DNA of 64,000 nt from Mayamaea pseudoterrestris (taxonomy: Eukaryota; Bacillariophyta; Bacillariophyceae; Sellaphorales; Sellaphoraceae): contig BROI01000002.1 in the NCBI GenBank assembly GCA_027923505.1, positions 1,550,001 through 1,614,000 of the forward strand. The letters are read 5' to 3'. This document shows positions 20,492-30,597 of this stretch, piece by piece (position 1 is the first letter of the stretch; the number at the start of each line of letters is the position of its first letter). The position numbers and the translations under genes were made by a program. The notes under the pieces are model-generated. The model made no database searches. It was not told the DNA's origin and saw only the letters and a list, made by a program, of their open reading frames with translations.

Positions 20492-22624
20492 ATGTCTACA
20501 ACAACTGCTGCTGCGGCTACTGCTGCTGCAACTAACTTACATGACACTCATGCGTCATCATCGGATCGCCGCGACTCGAGCAGCTCCAAGAATCGCTACG
20601 AAAGCTTCACCGAGGCCGTGCCGCTGGCACTGTCGAGCATGGCGCACGTGAGCGTCTTTTCGCAGAATCGCGGCGTCTTGGACGGACTGTGTCAAATGTT
20701 GCAGCATACCATGTGGCAGTCTGTCAATTATGCGCGCAGTATATACAATGACATGGAGTTTACAGTGAGTGACTTGGAAATGGGGCAGCATGGTTGGATG
20801 CCAATCAAGGAACATGTGACGCATTTGGATTTGCAGATTCCCTTGCCGCTGGCCAAACTAAAGTTTCAGCACTGCTACAGTCGCAACGCACTCATCTACC
20901 TAAAGGAGCCATTCGCTAATGGCGTAACAGTGGAACAAGTGGATGGCAAGGATGTAGAGCAAATTAACAATTGGATGAACCGTTCCAACATTCTCGCTCG
21001 CATTCGCTTGCTGTACGCCACCACCGAACCACTCACAAAGGGTGAAATGGACGGATCCGACCGCGACGAAGACATGCCCACTTGTCTGTTGTACAGGATA
21101 CTGGTGGAGTACAAGACGCTACCCGCCACTGGCAATCCGCAGGCCAAACTTGCCGAGGAGCTATCCATGCTTTCCTTTGGCGGCTCGGTGGACGACGAAT
21201 TAAAGTATGGCGCGCTGGCGAGTTTGTACGACGAGACGGCCAAGTATGTGCTCGAAATATACGGCGTGCGCGGCAAAAAGTACAAGTTTGATCTCATGGA
21301 TGCCACGCTGAGTGACGGAACAGTGCCGAGTTTGCCGGCGAGTCGAAACGGCGACTCCTTTGCCAAGAGTTTGTGTGTGACGGTGACGAACCATGACTTG
21401 TACAAGGAGCTAGATAGTGGCGAAACTGGAGCGACAAATGATGCGGCGACAAACGGCGGGGTTGAGCAAGTAGTCTCGTCCACAAATAGGCCAAAGTTTG
21501 CCATCACTCGCATGAGTCTTCTGCTCGAAGGCAAGCCTCGCAAGGGCAGCGACTTTAGTAGCATTCCAGGTTTTGACGACGTGGTCAATGGAATAGCTGA
21601 ATCATTCCTCTTGCTCAATCCAAAACCGCCTAGCATGGTGACGGCCTTGCCTTCAGGGCATGTTCTGTTGCTGGATCCATCCATGGCTGGACGCATTTAC
21701 GTGAATGGTCGCTACGTGACAACATGGGCAAGTGACGCGCGAATTGGCTCGCACGGCGTTGCTCTCTTTGGAATGGACCTTCATTCCATTCCACTTTGGC
21801 ATGGTCGCATTGTGGACTTTGAAGCGCTCAAGGCGGCATATGCAACCATGTGGTCCGAGATTTTGGTGGATGCGCGCTTGGCCGACCTTAACGTTGCCAC
21901 GAAGCTACTGCATCGATTATTGCTGGGCCGTGATCGTGCTGACGATGAGGAGCTCTATGACGATGACGACGAAAGCATGAAGGACGATCGCGCGGTGCCG
22001 GTAGTTGATGTCAATTGTGACTGTTTGGAGTCGCAAGTGCTGGCGTCTGCGCAGTTTGATCCAGTGGGCATTGCCGCCAAGGCATTGGCCACCAAGTTTG
22101 CGGCGGAATTTGGAAAGGATGCGTTTCCATGTGCGTCACACGAAACAGAGTGGGTGCGCTCGGCTCTGCCCCATCGAAAACCCGTTTCGACACCGAGTCG
22201 CCTCATGAAAATTCTTCGACGTGGCGGATATTTTGACACGCAAACGACTATTGACGAGCTTTGGATGACCCAAGTATGCTCACCCAAAAAGGGTCCGGAG
22301 CAAGATCTTGTCAACGCTGCATTGCAGCTTTTGGAGCAGGCTGGTTGCGCCGATGTTGACTTGGAGCAAATTTGCTTGGCCTCCCTTGCGACGACAGGCG
22401 ACTGTGTGCTTAAGAAGCTGGTCTGCCGGTATAGTGCACAGGAACAAACTTACTTTATTCATGATAAACTGCTTGACATGACTGTGAATGACTACATTGA
22501 CAACGAAAATCAAGCCGCAATGGATCCAGCCAAGGTGAAGGCGTACCTGCTGGGTATGTTTATTGCCAAAGAGCACCCTGACGGCCGAGTGCTTCCTCGA
22601 TATCTGTTACGAGTTTCGTTATAG
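20492..22624 (+). CDS. Large protein of unknown function, 710 residues
   Basis: Single exon with no intron. An Ala/Thr/Ser-rich start (TTTAAAAATAAATN) is followed by an ordered region of about 670 residues. Notable segments are FTEAVPLALSSMAHVSVF, PLPLAKLKFQHCYSRNALIYLKEP, VLLLDPSMAGRIYVNGRYVTTW and FGMDLHSIPLWHGRIVDFEALKAAY. An acidic loop (DEELYDDDDESMKDD) lies near residue 490. The segment around GRIYVNGRYV faintly recalls large uncharacterised proteins of oomycetes and other protists. No signal peptide or TM helix is visible, so a cytosolic or nuclear location is inferred. No catalytic motif is apparent. Confidence 0.75.
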   Translation: MSTTTAAAATAAATNLHDTHASSSDRRDSSSSKNRYESFTEAVPLALSSMAHVSVFSQNRGVLDGLCQMLQHTMWQSVNYARSIYNDMEFTVSDLEMGQHGWMPIKEHVTHLDLQIPLPLAKLKFQHCYSRNALIYLKEPFANGVTVEQVDGKDVEQINNWMNRSNILARIRLLYATTEPLTKGEMDGSDRDEDMPTCLLYRILVEYKTLPATGNPQAKLAEELSMLSFGGSVDDELKYGALASLYDETAKYVLEIYGVRGKKYKFDLMDATLSDGTVPSLPASRNGDSFAKSLCVTVTNHDLYKELDSGETGATNDAATNGGVEQVVSSTNRPKFAITRMSLLLEGKPRKGSDFSSIPGFDDVVNGIAESFLLLNPKPPSMVTALPSGHVLLLDPSMAGRIYVNGRYVTTWASDARIGSHGVALFGMDLHSIPLWHGRIVDFEALKAAYATMWSEILVDARLADLNVATKLLHRLLLGRDRADDEELYDDDDESMKDDRAVPVVDVNCDCLESQVLASAQFDPVGIAAKALATKFAAEFGKDAFPCASHETEWVRSALPHRKPVSTPSRLMKILRRGGYFDTQTTIDELWMTQVCSPKKGPEQDLVNAALQLLEQAGCADVDLEQICLASLATTGDCVLKKLVCRYSAQEQTYFIHDKLLDMTVNDYIDNENQAAMDPAKVKAYLLGMFIAKEHPDGRVLPRYLLRVSL

Positions 22625-22772
22625 CCGACACGGAGACTATCGATGCTCATTATATGCTTGTTGAATGTACAATAACTAATGCTCTATTTAATTTCTAAGT
22701 ACGATATTAACATGTTATGACTTCTTGCCCTTGAGGTTGGCGATGTCGTCCGCTCAATAAACAATGTACACA

Positions 22773-24922
22773 CTATGAGGATCGCGGATCAAAATCGGTG
22801 CACTCGTCCAACGTCTTTCGTTTCACCAGATCAATGTCAATCTGACGAGTTTCGAGAAATTCTGGTCCTTCCAGAGGCCCTTCAGCGTTACGCTCGAGAT
22901 CCTGCCTGCGAATGCCTTGAAAGAAAGTGTGTTCCAGTGCTTGCTCCGCCGTGCAACGTTTCTTGGGGTTAAACTGGAGCATTTGCTTCAAGAGATCCAA
23001 TGCTTGGGTGTCGGCGGCTGGATACATGCTCTCAAGCTCCAATCCCTTGATTTCTCCGAGCGATGCAATGTACTCGTTCGCTTTGCCGACGGCCTCCAGA
23101 TCTTCCTTTGGCGGCGTGCCAATGACTCGAAAGATGACGCTAAGCTGGTCAAGCTTTTCATCCTTGTTCATTACACCGTCTCCAGATAAAGGATAGCACG
23201 TGCCGCCAGGAAAGAGGGGTTGGCGATCTTGATAACCAGCAACGTTGCCTTCCTGCATACTCAAGAGCTCAGCTAAAATGCAACCAATGCTCCAAATATC
23301 CACGGCAGAAGTATATGGCTGAATGAGAATGAGCTCAGGCGCTCGGTACCACCTCGTCACCACATGCTTGGTGAGCTGTCGGGTTAGCCCAGCTAGCGGA
23401 GCAGGGCCAAAGGTGACGGGTGCCTCATTAACCTTCCCGACCGCAGCTTGCGTCGAAGATGTTGACATGGAGGCAATATCCACGATACGTGCGAGACCAA
23501 AGTCGCAAATCTGCAAAGTTATGCGCATGGCCATGAGCCCCATGCTAATCAATCACTCCCCTGAGTTACAGCATTTGCTTGATTTGCTTACCTTTAACGA
23601 ACAATCCTCATTCAGCAAAATATTGGCAGGCTTCAAATCGCGATGAATCACGGAATGCGAGTGAATATACTTTAATCCAGCTAGCATTTGATACAAAAAT
23701 GCTTGAATGTGTTCCGTAGTCAAGTATTGAGGCGACATGATGAGCTTGTACAAATCCGTGTCGACATCTGAAAGTAGACGACAGAAAGCAGGTCAAAATA
23801 AGCCAGACGCAACACATTAAAACAGTACTATACACATATGTGCATAAACTTACATTCAAACACCATGTACAAATCTTGAACATCTTCATCACCATCTTTG
23901 TGATTCGTTGGCGCTTGCGGTTGAATAATGCCAAGCAACTGGATGATTGACTCGTGGTTTCGCATGCGCTTCAAAATATGAATCTCCCGATACAGGCGCA
24001 CGGCATCCACCGGTTGATCAAACGGATGAGTGACGCGCTTTATTGCCACGGCTCGGTTGCTGGCTTGCTTATCCAGTGCCTGGGCCACTTCGCCGTAGGA
24101 GCCGCGGCCAAGCATGCGCACCAATTCGTAGCGGTCGCCAACGTTCCAGTCGGAGAATTCGTCGTGCGCCAAGTGACTTGATGGAGTAGCATTTGCTGTT
24201 GTAGTGTTGGATGCTCGCCACGTGGCGGCAGCAGCTGCTGGCGGTTGGCGTCGGGGCAGCGCCGGAGTGGCTGGCCCTTCATCATTGGGCAAGTGAGCGT
24301 GCGGCAGCTCGTCGCGTCGGTGCAACTGCTGCTCCAAGTGAAAGGCATTGGCCACGGCATTGTCCATGGTAGGTATTCTATCCTGGGAAAAGTCATTGTA
24401 GTCGTCCCAGTAGCGAAACGCAGTGGAGACAGATTTTCCTTGAGTAGCAGGCGTTGAAGGAGGCGCTGGGGGTAAGCAATGCCTTTGAGGTATTGGACTC
24501 AGTGGCTCCAATCGCTGATTTCGACCATTCGAACCAAAAGACGCGGCGGAGCTTATATCCGAATTGACGGAACTAGAGCTGGCTGTCCGATGTACCGAAG
24601 CAGGAGGAAGCTTTTGCGTATCATCACCTTGTTCCTCGGATGCAATGGTAGGAGTCGTTGATTCTTGCGCTGTCGTTAAAGTTGACTCAATTCGTTTCCG
24701 TTTTGCAGGCGGCGAATCACTTAAACGACGCGAAGGCGAGGAATACTGCTGTTTTGTTTCCGTAGCATTTATTGGTTCTGTCTCTGATGCTCCTTCCAAT
24801 TGAAGAGGATCATGTGCTGCTGCTACTGGTACATCAAGAGGAGAAACATCTGACTCTGCTTGCTGCGAATTAGCTCTTTTCGTCCCTCGCTCGCGAATTA
24901 TTGACCTTGACTCTTCCTCCAT
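22773..24922 (-). CDS. MAP kinase with TKH activation loop (Pfmap2-like)
   Basis: Three exons, complement(22773..23510, 23592..23767, 23854..24922), 660 residues, all joins in frame. A Ser/Pro-rich N-terminal extension of about 255 residues is followed by a complete CMGC kinase domain: Gly loop GRGSYGEV (272-279), Lys295 in [12 protein letters not shown] (Asp400) and DFG (418-420). The activation segment is long and reads [16 protein letters not shown], so the usual MAPK T-x-Y is T462-K463-H464. [11 protein letters not shown] and the C-terminal lobe are intact. Plasmodium Pfmap-2 is the known MAPK with T-x-H in this place, and the surrounding residues match it well. It should phosphorylate Ser/Thr-Pro targets. 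How it is activated without the Tyr is open. Confidence 0.9.
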
Positions 24923-26459
24923 GGCTCAATAATCGGACTTATAAATTGTCAATGTGACTGGCGATGAGCGAGTTGCAATGAAGAAAATGGAACAAAAGCT
25001 CGCGGATCGCTTTAACTTCAGCTGCCTGCGATTTTGTTCAGCTTTTATAATGCAATATATCGTAAGCTTCAGTTGAAGTACTAAAACTGCTAGCAGATAC
25101 GCAATTGCTTGTAGATGAAAGGAATATCTCTCCCGATAGACGTAGGATCAACCAAAGTGAAACAAGATCTTGCCACAAGATCCTCTTGCGGTTTTCATCC
25201 ATCGGTTGACGTCCGCACGACGGTGATGACGTCATACATAAATGGTTACCTACGGCAAGTTGCGGGGGCAAACTTGTATGCAGCGCATAAGCTGAATGGA
25301 GCGACGAACAAGAAATAGAGATAGAATAGCAAGCTTCTATAATTGTCAATGAATAGTATACTCTGGAGGATATGAGGTTGGCCTGGGACAGTGACACCAG
25401 TTGCATGGCTGGCTCCTTACTTGACATTTGGCAAGGATTGGATTGTAAGACATAGAACGCAACCAGGATGCATCAAATCTAGTCAGACCATCCACATTTG
25501 GATTGCCATATTCTACATAGCTATCGTTATCACTATTACTGCATCATGCATGCAACTAGCTTGGCATGACTCAGATAGCTAGCTTCACGTAGAGATGACC
25601 ATCGCTGTGCACCGAGTTTCGTGTCGCATCGGCTCTAAACGACTCGAATTTGGCATGATCGTCCTTCTGTGGGATCAAACTCGGTCCAGAATAACGATAC
25701 AGTGAATCTGAGCATACCATCGTCTACGTTAAATATCCAAGAATGGAATGGTGCAAAATGTATACTTAACTTTTAAATTTGGTCATGCTGGGACGATTCT
25801 TGCAAACTCACTCAATTCGTCTCGATAGAAACGCTACAACAACTTTAACCACAGCAGTAATACCAGGCTATTGACTCGTCCATTGTATCAAGTATATATT
25901 AAATGGTATATTGCGCCTGTTTCAGCCAAAAGCATGCATTTTAAGGTCATCGCGTCGACGATTGAAGATGTTAGCAGTTTGCACCTCGTTCAAACAAAGG
26001 CGACTCGCTCACTCAATTTTGGTCCCGCGGCAAATTTTCCAACGGAATCATAATCCCTGCTTTCTTGTGGTTCTCATGACATCTTGCTGGTTGCAATGCA
26101 ACGCCTCCTTGGTCCCGCAATTCGACCGTAAAAATGGCGATGCCATGAAAATCGATCAAAAAACCCGGAGACCAAGGAACCGCGCTTTTTAGCATGGGAT
26201 GCGGCACGACCCAGTTCAATCCAGTCCCGTGATCACCCGCTCGCGCGGGTTAGAGGAAGAGCGGGGGTTCCCCCCGCAATCAAGTTCGTGTCGGCGTCTG
26301 TGCTTCCATGATGAACCGGTACGACATGCTAACGGAAAGGCGCATTGGCGATTGCATTCTCCGTCACGTCTCCTTCATTATTTATTTTCCATCCATTGCC
26401 GAGCTCTCAAATTCTTGAACCCTTCGTATAGCTTCATTCCCTCACTACTCTCTGCAACC
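24923..26459. other. Long divergent intergenic region (1.5 kb)
   Basis: No supportable gene; open frames (up to 129 codons at 25038-25427, minus) lack motifs. It is far longer than other divergent gaps here. It contains a 9-bp inverted pair (ACCGAGTTT at 25611, AAACTCGGT at 25677) and two GC hairpins at 26235-26277. A decayed insertion or a non-coding transcript is possible but not shown. Confidence 0.4.
26235..26277. promoter_or_regulatory. Two adjacent GC-rich hairpins upstream of the MYND gene
   Basis: The first is ACCCGC-TCGC-GCGGGT (26235-26250). The second is GCGGGGG-TTC-CCCCCGC (26261-26277). Both stems are perfect. They lie about 185-225 bp before the MYND start codon, so they could be in its 5' leader. 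Confidence 0.4.
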
Positions 26460-27644
26460 ATGACTAACCCTGCTGTCGATATTCGCGACTACACTGGAGG
26501 AAACACTCTTCTACCCAACGAACCGTACTGTCAAAAGTGCGACAAAACCTTGGACGACGAAGGATCGGCTCTCATGTGCGTCAAGTGCCACTTGGTTCGC
26601 TACTGCAACAAGGACTGTCAAAAGAAGAATGCTACCAAGCATAACAAATTCTGCAAGCTTATCAAGAATTTAAATGCCAAGTTGGACATTGAGGAATACA
26701 AGTTGCGCAACTTTCAGGACGACTGGGGTGGTGCTGGTGACGACGACACCGAAGACTACAAGGAAACCATGGTGGGCGACTTTTGGCTCGTGGACGAAAC
26801 GCGAGACTACATGCGAGCAAGATGCGAAATTGTGAATGCGTGCCAAAACTTTCTCAAGGTCAATGGCAAGGAGAACAAGCTCGTTCTGACCATGGCCTTG
26901 GATCATTCCATGGGCATGCTGCGGCTTTGCCGGGGCGACAATTTGGGTACTCGATACAATGTGCCCCTCTTGTTGCTTCGTCTCAACCGCAACGATCACG
27001 CCTACTCGTTTTGTCGATTTTGGATCAAGGACCAGCTGGGGTTGAATGGCGTTAAAAAGCCTGAAAAAGAAAAACCTAGTGTGGAAGGCGACGACAAGTC
27101 TGAAGATGAGGCTAATGAAGAGTTACTCGATTATGATAATGATGACGACAACGACGAATGCTCAGAAGCCAGTGAACCGATTCCACCGGAGGGCGTCTGA
27201 CCATATCCATTTGAAGAAAATAGTCAGTTCAATGACATTTTTGAAGAGTTGGGACTGGATGAAAAAACTTTGAAGGGTGGCGGTCTGCCGTTCTTGTTGT
27301 CCATGCTCATTCTCAAGGCTCGCATCGTCGCGGCTTTGCAAGGGCAAGAGATGCGCGAAGGCCAGGCGTTCCAAAAGCAGGAAATGTTGCTAACGCAAAC
27401 GAAGATTCGGGATTCGCTGATGAACGTTGTCGATAAGGCCAATCCAAGCATATTGCCAGCCTTGCTGTACCCCGACCCGTTGATGAAAGCTTACTCGGTG
27501 CTTAGCTTTTGGTCGACTGGCGAGCCAAGCGAAGCTGCCATGGTGCTCAAGGAGTCCCTTGCTGTTTGGCAAGCTATTCCAGGGACAAGAAAGTTGCTGA
27601 TTGAGCGATTCGGGAGCGAAACACCGGCATATCCGTGCAAGTGA
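26460..27644 (+). CDS. MYND zinc-finger protein with an in-frame TGA
   Basis: One continuous frame of 395 codons interrupted only by TGA at codon 247 (27198-27200). The MYND finger is complete: C24-x2-C27, C40-x2-C43, C49-x3-C53, H61-x3-C65. A conserved-looking alpha region with DETRDYMRARCEIVNACQNFL and LCRGDNLGTRYNVPLLLLRLNRNDHAY follows, as in the large diatom MYND families. After an acidic linker (DYDNDDDNDECSE) the TGA appears, then the frame continues for 147 codons (SILPALLYPDPLMKAYSVLSFWSTGEPSEAAMVLKESLAVW) with the TPR-like tail of the family. The downstream part looks under selection, so the TGA may be a recent nonsense change, a read-through site or a sequence error. MYND domains bind proline-rich partners. 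Confidence 0.75.
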
Positions 27645-28254
27645 CGCCATTGAGAATGTTAAATTAAACAAAATCATCATATATAATCAAATGAACGACT
27701 ATGTTTCACGAAACGAGGTTGCTGGAGTGTATATTGTGCTGACAGGATCTGAGAAGTGCGATTATCTAGTAGGACAAGCGACCTACGCGACGCTGGCAGC
27801 GTCTATACAAATGTTTGGATGAAAGCGGCGGGGTAGCTGTAAAACTAGCGGAAACATAGAAACATGCCTTGCAGCAGTTGTATCGCCAGTGACCATGGCG
27901 CACCTTGGCGAGGGGATATGGATCGGAAACGGATAGCGATGGATTCGAGCACTCGCACACAGGCCTAACAGCAATCAAACCGCAGTAGAAAGTAGCTTCG
28001 ACTTACAGTTAGACTATATTGTCATGGCTAACGGCACTACACTCAGTAAAATAGTGTTGTAATACTAGAATTGTTTAGAGTAGGTTAAGGTATTGCAAGT
28101 CGTCCAGATGGTCACACACATTCCCAAAAGTAAAGAGGCGAAAGAGTGTGTAATTTTTGTGAAGTTTCTATAAATAAAGGATGAAAGGGAATGTAGGCCA
28201 GCTGGAACAACCGAATGGTAGATAACCGAAATCTTCAGTCGATTCGGAATGAGC
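27645..28254. other. Intergenic, convergent 3' ends
   Basis: 610 bp between the MYND gene and the NIPP1-like gene, the longest convergent gap in the window. No open frame with recognisable motifs was seen. Confidence 0.4.
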
Positions 28255-29428
28255 TTACTCGCATGCGGCAACCGCTGGTTCGGTGGAAGCGGCATCATCG
28301 ATTGTAGGGTAAAAGACTTGCGGCGACAAGGGCGAAAATGTAACACGTCTCTTGCTTGCAAGCATGGGCAAGTCCGGTGACACCAAGCGGAGCGGCGCAA
28401 GGGGCGAAAGCTCGGGCGACGAGCAACGTAGGCGCTTCTCCGCAGGTATCTCGTCAATTGTTTCGCGACTGTCCAAACTATCAAACGAGCGCTTGCGTGT
28501 AACCGTCAGAGCAGCCTCAATCGTAGCAGCAAGGTTGCTGTGAACAATACTTGATGCAGCTTGTCCAAGAGCGTTGAGTCGGGTATTGCGTCGGACAGCG
28601 TCAAGCATGTCCGGAGATGCAGGCGTCTGGTCCAATTCCTTGAGCTCAAAGGAAAACGACTTGAGAATGAAACAGGGCGCTCCTGGTCCTCCAAATCGCA
28701 CCATAGCTCCTCGTCGCACCTTGTGAGGAATGGAGATACCATCAATTGACGGCGATGAGACGCGCCTGCCATTCAGAAAAGTTCCATGCGCACTTCCGCA
28801 GTCAACAATGTAGCAGGAACCATTCTCATGATGAAAGATCATGGCGTGACGACGGGAGGAAGTCGCATGAAAGAGCTGAACATCAGCGTTGGGAGATCGA
28901 CCGATGCGGATGCAAGCTTGTCGTGTCAAGTCAACGGATGTCTGTCGGCCAGTTGCTTCGCAGACGGGCTGAAATTAAAGATGATAAAAGGTGAGAAAAG
29001 GCATTCCAGTAAGGTATACTCATCTCGCTGCGTCGTGAACGACCCATCAAGCCTAACAATCAAAAACGACTCACCTCAAGTCGTGTCTCTCCCTTTGCCG
29101 GCACGGCCCACTTGGGAGGGTCCAACACGACGGGACCAACCGCAGTATCATCCGTCACAATGGTTCCATTGTCAATACTCAATTTCATTGATGGAACCAT
29201 CATGGCGGTTTCCCCGTCGTTGCCGAATTGTGGTTCCAACCTTTCGCTTGTCGTAGGCGTTGGGCCGTTGGTCGTCGCGAAACACGACGGACCGCGGACA
29301 GACGACAGGCGCCGTCCGAGCGACCAGCGCGCACCTTCGTCGCTTTCGACAATGTTAAGCTCATGGCGGGGAATGCTGCCGCAGAGACGAATGTTGATTG
29401 GTTTCAAACCAAGAGATCCGTTTACCAT
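28255..29428 (-). CDS. NIPP1-like FHA-domain protein with PP1-docking RVTF motif
   Basis: Two exons, complement(28255..28968, 29075..29428), 355 residues, joined in frame over a 106-nt intron. The first exon ends with PPKWAVPAKGETRLE, and the second carries an FHA domain: IRIGRSPNADVQL, SSRRHAMIFH, VDCGSAHGTFLNGRRV. Arg/Ser residues for phosphothreonine binding are present. Near the C-terminus KRRVTFSP (RVTF at about 326-329) is the RVxF docking motif for protein phosphatase 1, in the same relative order as in NIPP1/PPP1R8. The family is nuclear, binds phosphorylated splicing factors and inhibits or targets PP1. KKR-like basic stretches could be nuclear signals. The frame opens 14 codons upstream at GTG, so ATG 29428 was chosen. 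Confidence 0.8.
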
Positions 29429-30597
29429 GATTGAAATATAGTGATAAAATTTGGGTTCGGTTGATGGCACGGCACGGCTTCCTAAACGTTCCAGTAAGAC
29501 GCGTGCAAGGTTTTACAGGTGATTAGGAGTCAATCCAAAGTTATGGGGCGAAACCCAAACAAAGATGTAGACGACTGCAGCAAGAGAAGAAGCAAGACGA
29601 AACATAAACGAGTGAGAGCATGGTCGTGTGTATCGTCCACGGCACGCGAGAGAAAGCAGATGCCTTGCCGCATCGCGCAACCCATGCACATGGTGCCAGC
29701 CAAGCTACAAAACTCGCAACCAGGTGCAGTGATATTTCTGTGCGTACACTTTCAAGCACAGTGGTGTCAACTCCACGTCAGATGGCGCGCCGGCTCGGCC
29801 ATTCTCGTGACTCCTCTCGCAACTCCGATGCCGTAAACAACGAGCAACTCCAATGCAGCAGCAGTCGACTTACCTCGTTTGTTTGTTTCACTTGTCTTGT
29901 TCTTATTGCATTCTTTGTTGGACTCGGTGAATGAGGTTGGTTGGATGAAAATAAAATGTGCAGACTCGTTGTGATCAATCCGAAGGCTTTTTGGCAAGGA
30001 CGGAGCGGAGGCACGCGATTTTATGCAGTGGTCGAGGAAACGGAGGAGCGCGAAAATGTGACGAACGCGACCTCTCATGCAGGAAACGCTAGGAAGTAGC
30101 GTTCTGTATGGAATCTATACACTTTAAGCTACTCTCTAGCGCATCATTGATATTTGTTGAGCGGTGGGTCACCACCGGCTGGCAAGCAGGTGTCACTCAA
30201 ATGACTATTGCCCAGTACCGGTGCGACGTCTAGCTCTTGCGGCAAAAGTCGCGAACGCCAAAATCGTTCCATCATCCTGACGCTTGGAACTTGTTTGGCG
30301 ACTTGGCCTGTAACGACTTTTTTGTTCACGACTCTTGCCGTTCTTACCTGTATCGCTAAAATCGACTTGTGCGTCGTGTGACAATACCGCTTTGTCTTTC
30401 GCTCTGCTTGTGCGTCTTGAAACTACATTCTGACAGCCAGCAAACAAGGTTCTATTCCGTGAACGAATCTCCGCCTTTTTGTCGCAGAATCATTTTCACA
30501 TAACATCTTGCTCAATCTACATACCTGGTTTGATCTCTGAGAATTGCTGGTATCTGAAGTCTACTACTCCACCTTAACTCATTTTTTGCATCATTCA
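29429..30597. other. Long divergent intergenic region (1.2 kb)
   Basis: No supportable gene between the NIPP1-like and Atg18 genes. Short frames on both strands lack motifs. It holds a GGCGCGCC octamer at 29784-29791. Confidence 0.4.
29784..29791. promoter_or_regulatory. GGCGCGCC palindrome in NIPP1/Atg18 divergent region
   Basis: Exact octamer 355 bp upstream of the NIPP1-like start and about 800 bp upstream of the Atg18 start. It is the most distant of the five copies from a start codon. Confidence 0.3.

Noticed and set aside
25038-25427. 129-codon minus ORF in the long gap
   Set aside because: No motif, Ser/Leu-rich with no ordered pattern.
25665-25690. tRNA B-box-like word GATCAAACTC
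   Set aside because: No matching T-stem, D-arm or acceptor stem around it.
27198-27200. Selenocysteine at the MYND TGA
   Set aside because: The residue lies in an acidic linker, and a quick look at the 3' flank found no convincing SECIS stem. Kept only as a check.
27198-27219. 22-nt intron that would remove the MYND TGA
   Set aside because: GT and AG ends exist, but removal would shift the downstream frame, and 22 nt is far shorter than all other introns here.
29519-30447. Several short ORFs on both strands between the NIPP1-like and Atg18 genes
   Set aside because: Each is short, without motifs or plausible splice partners.
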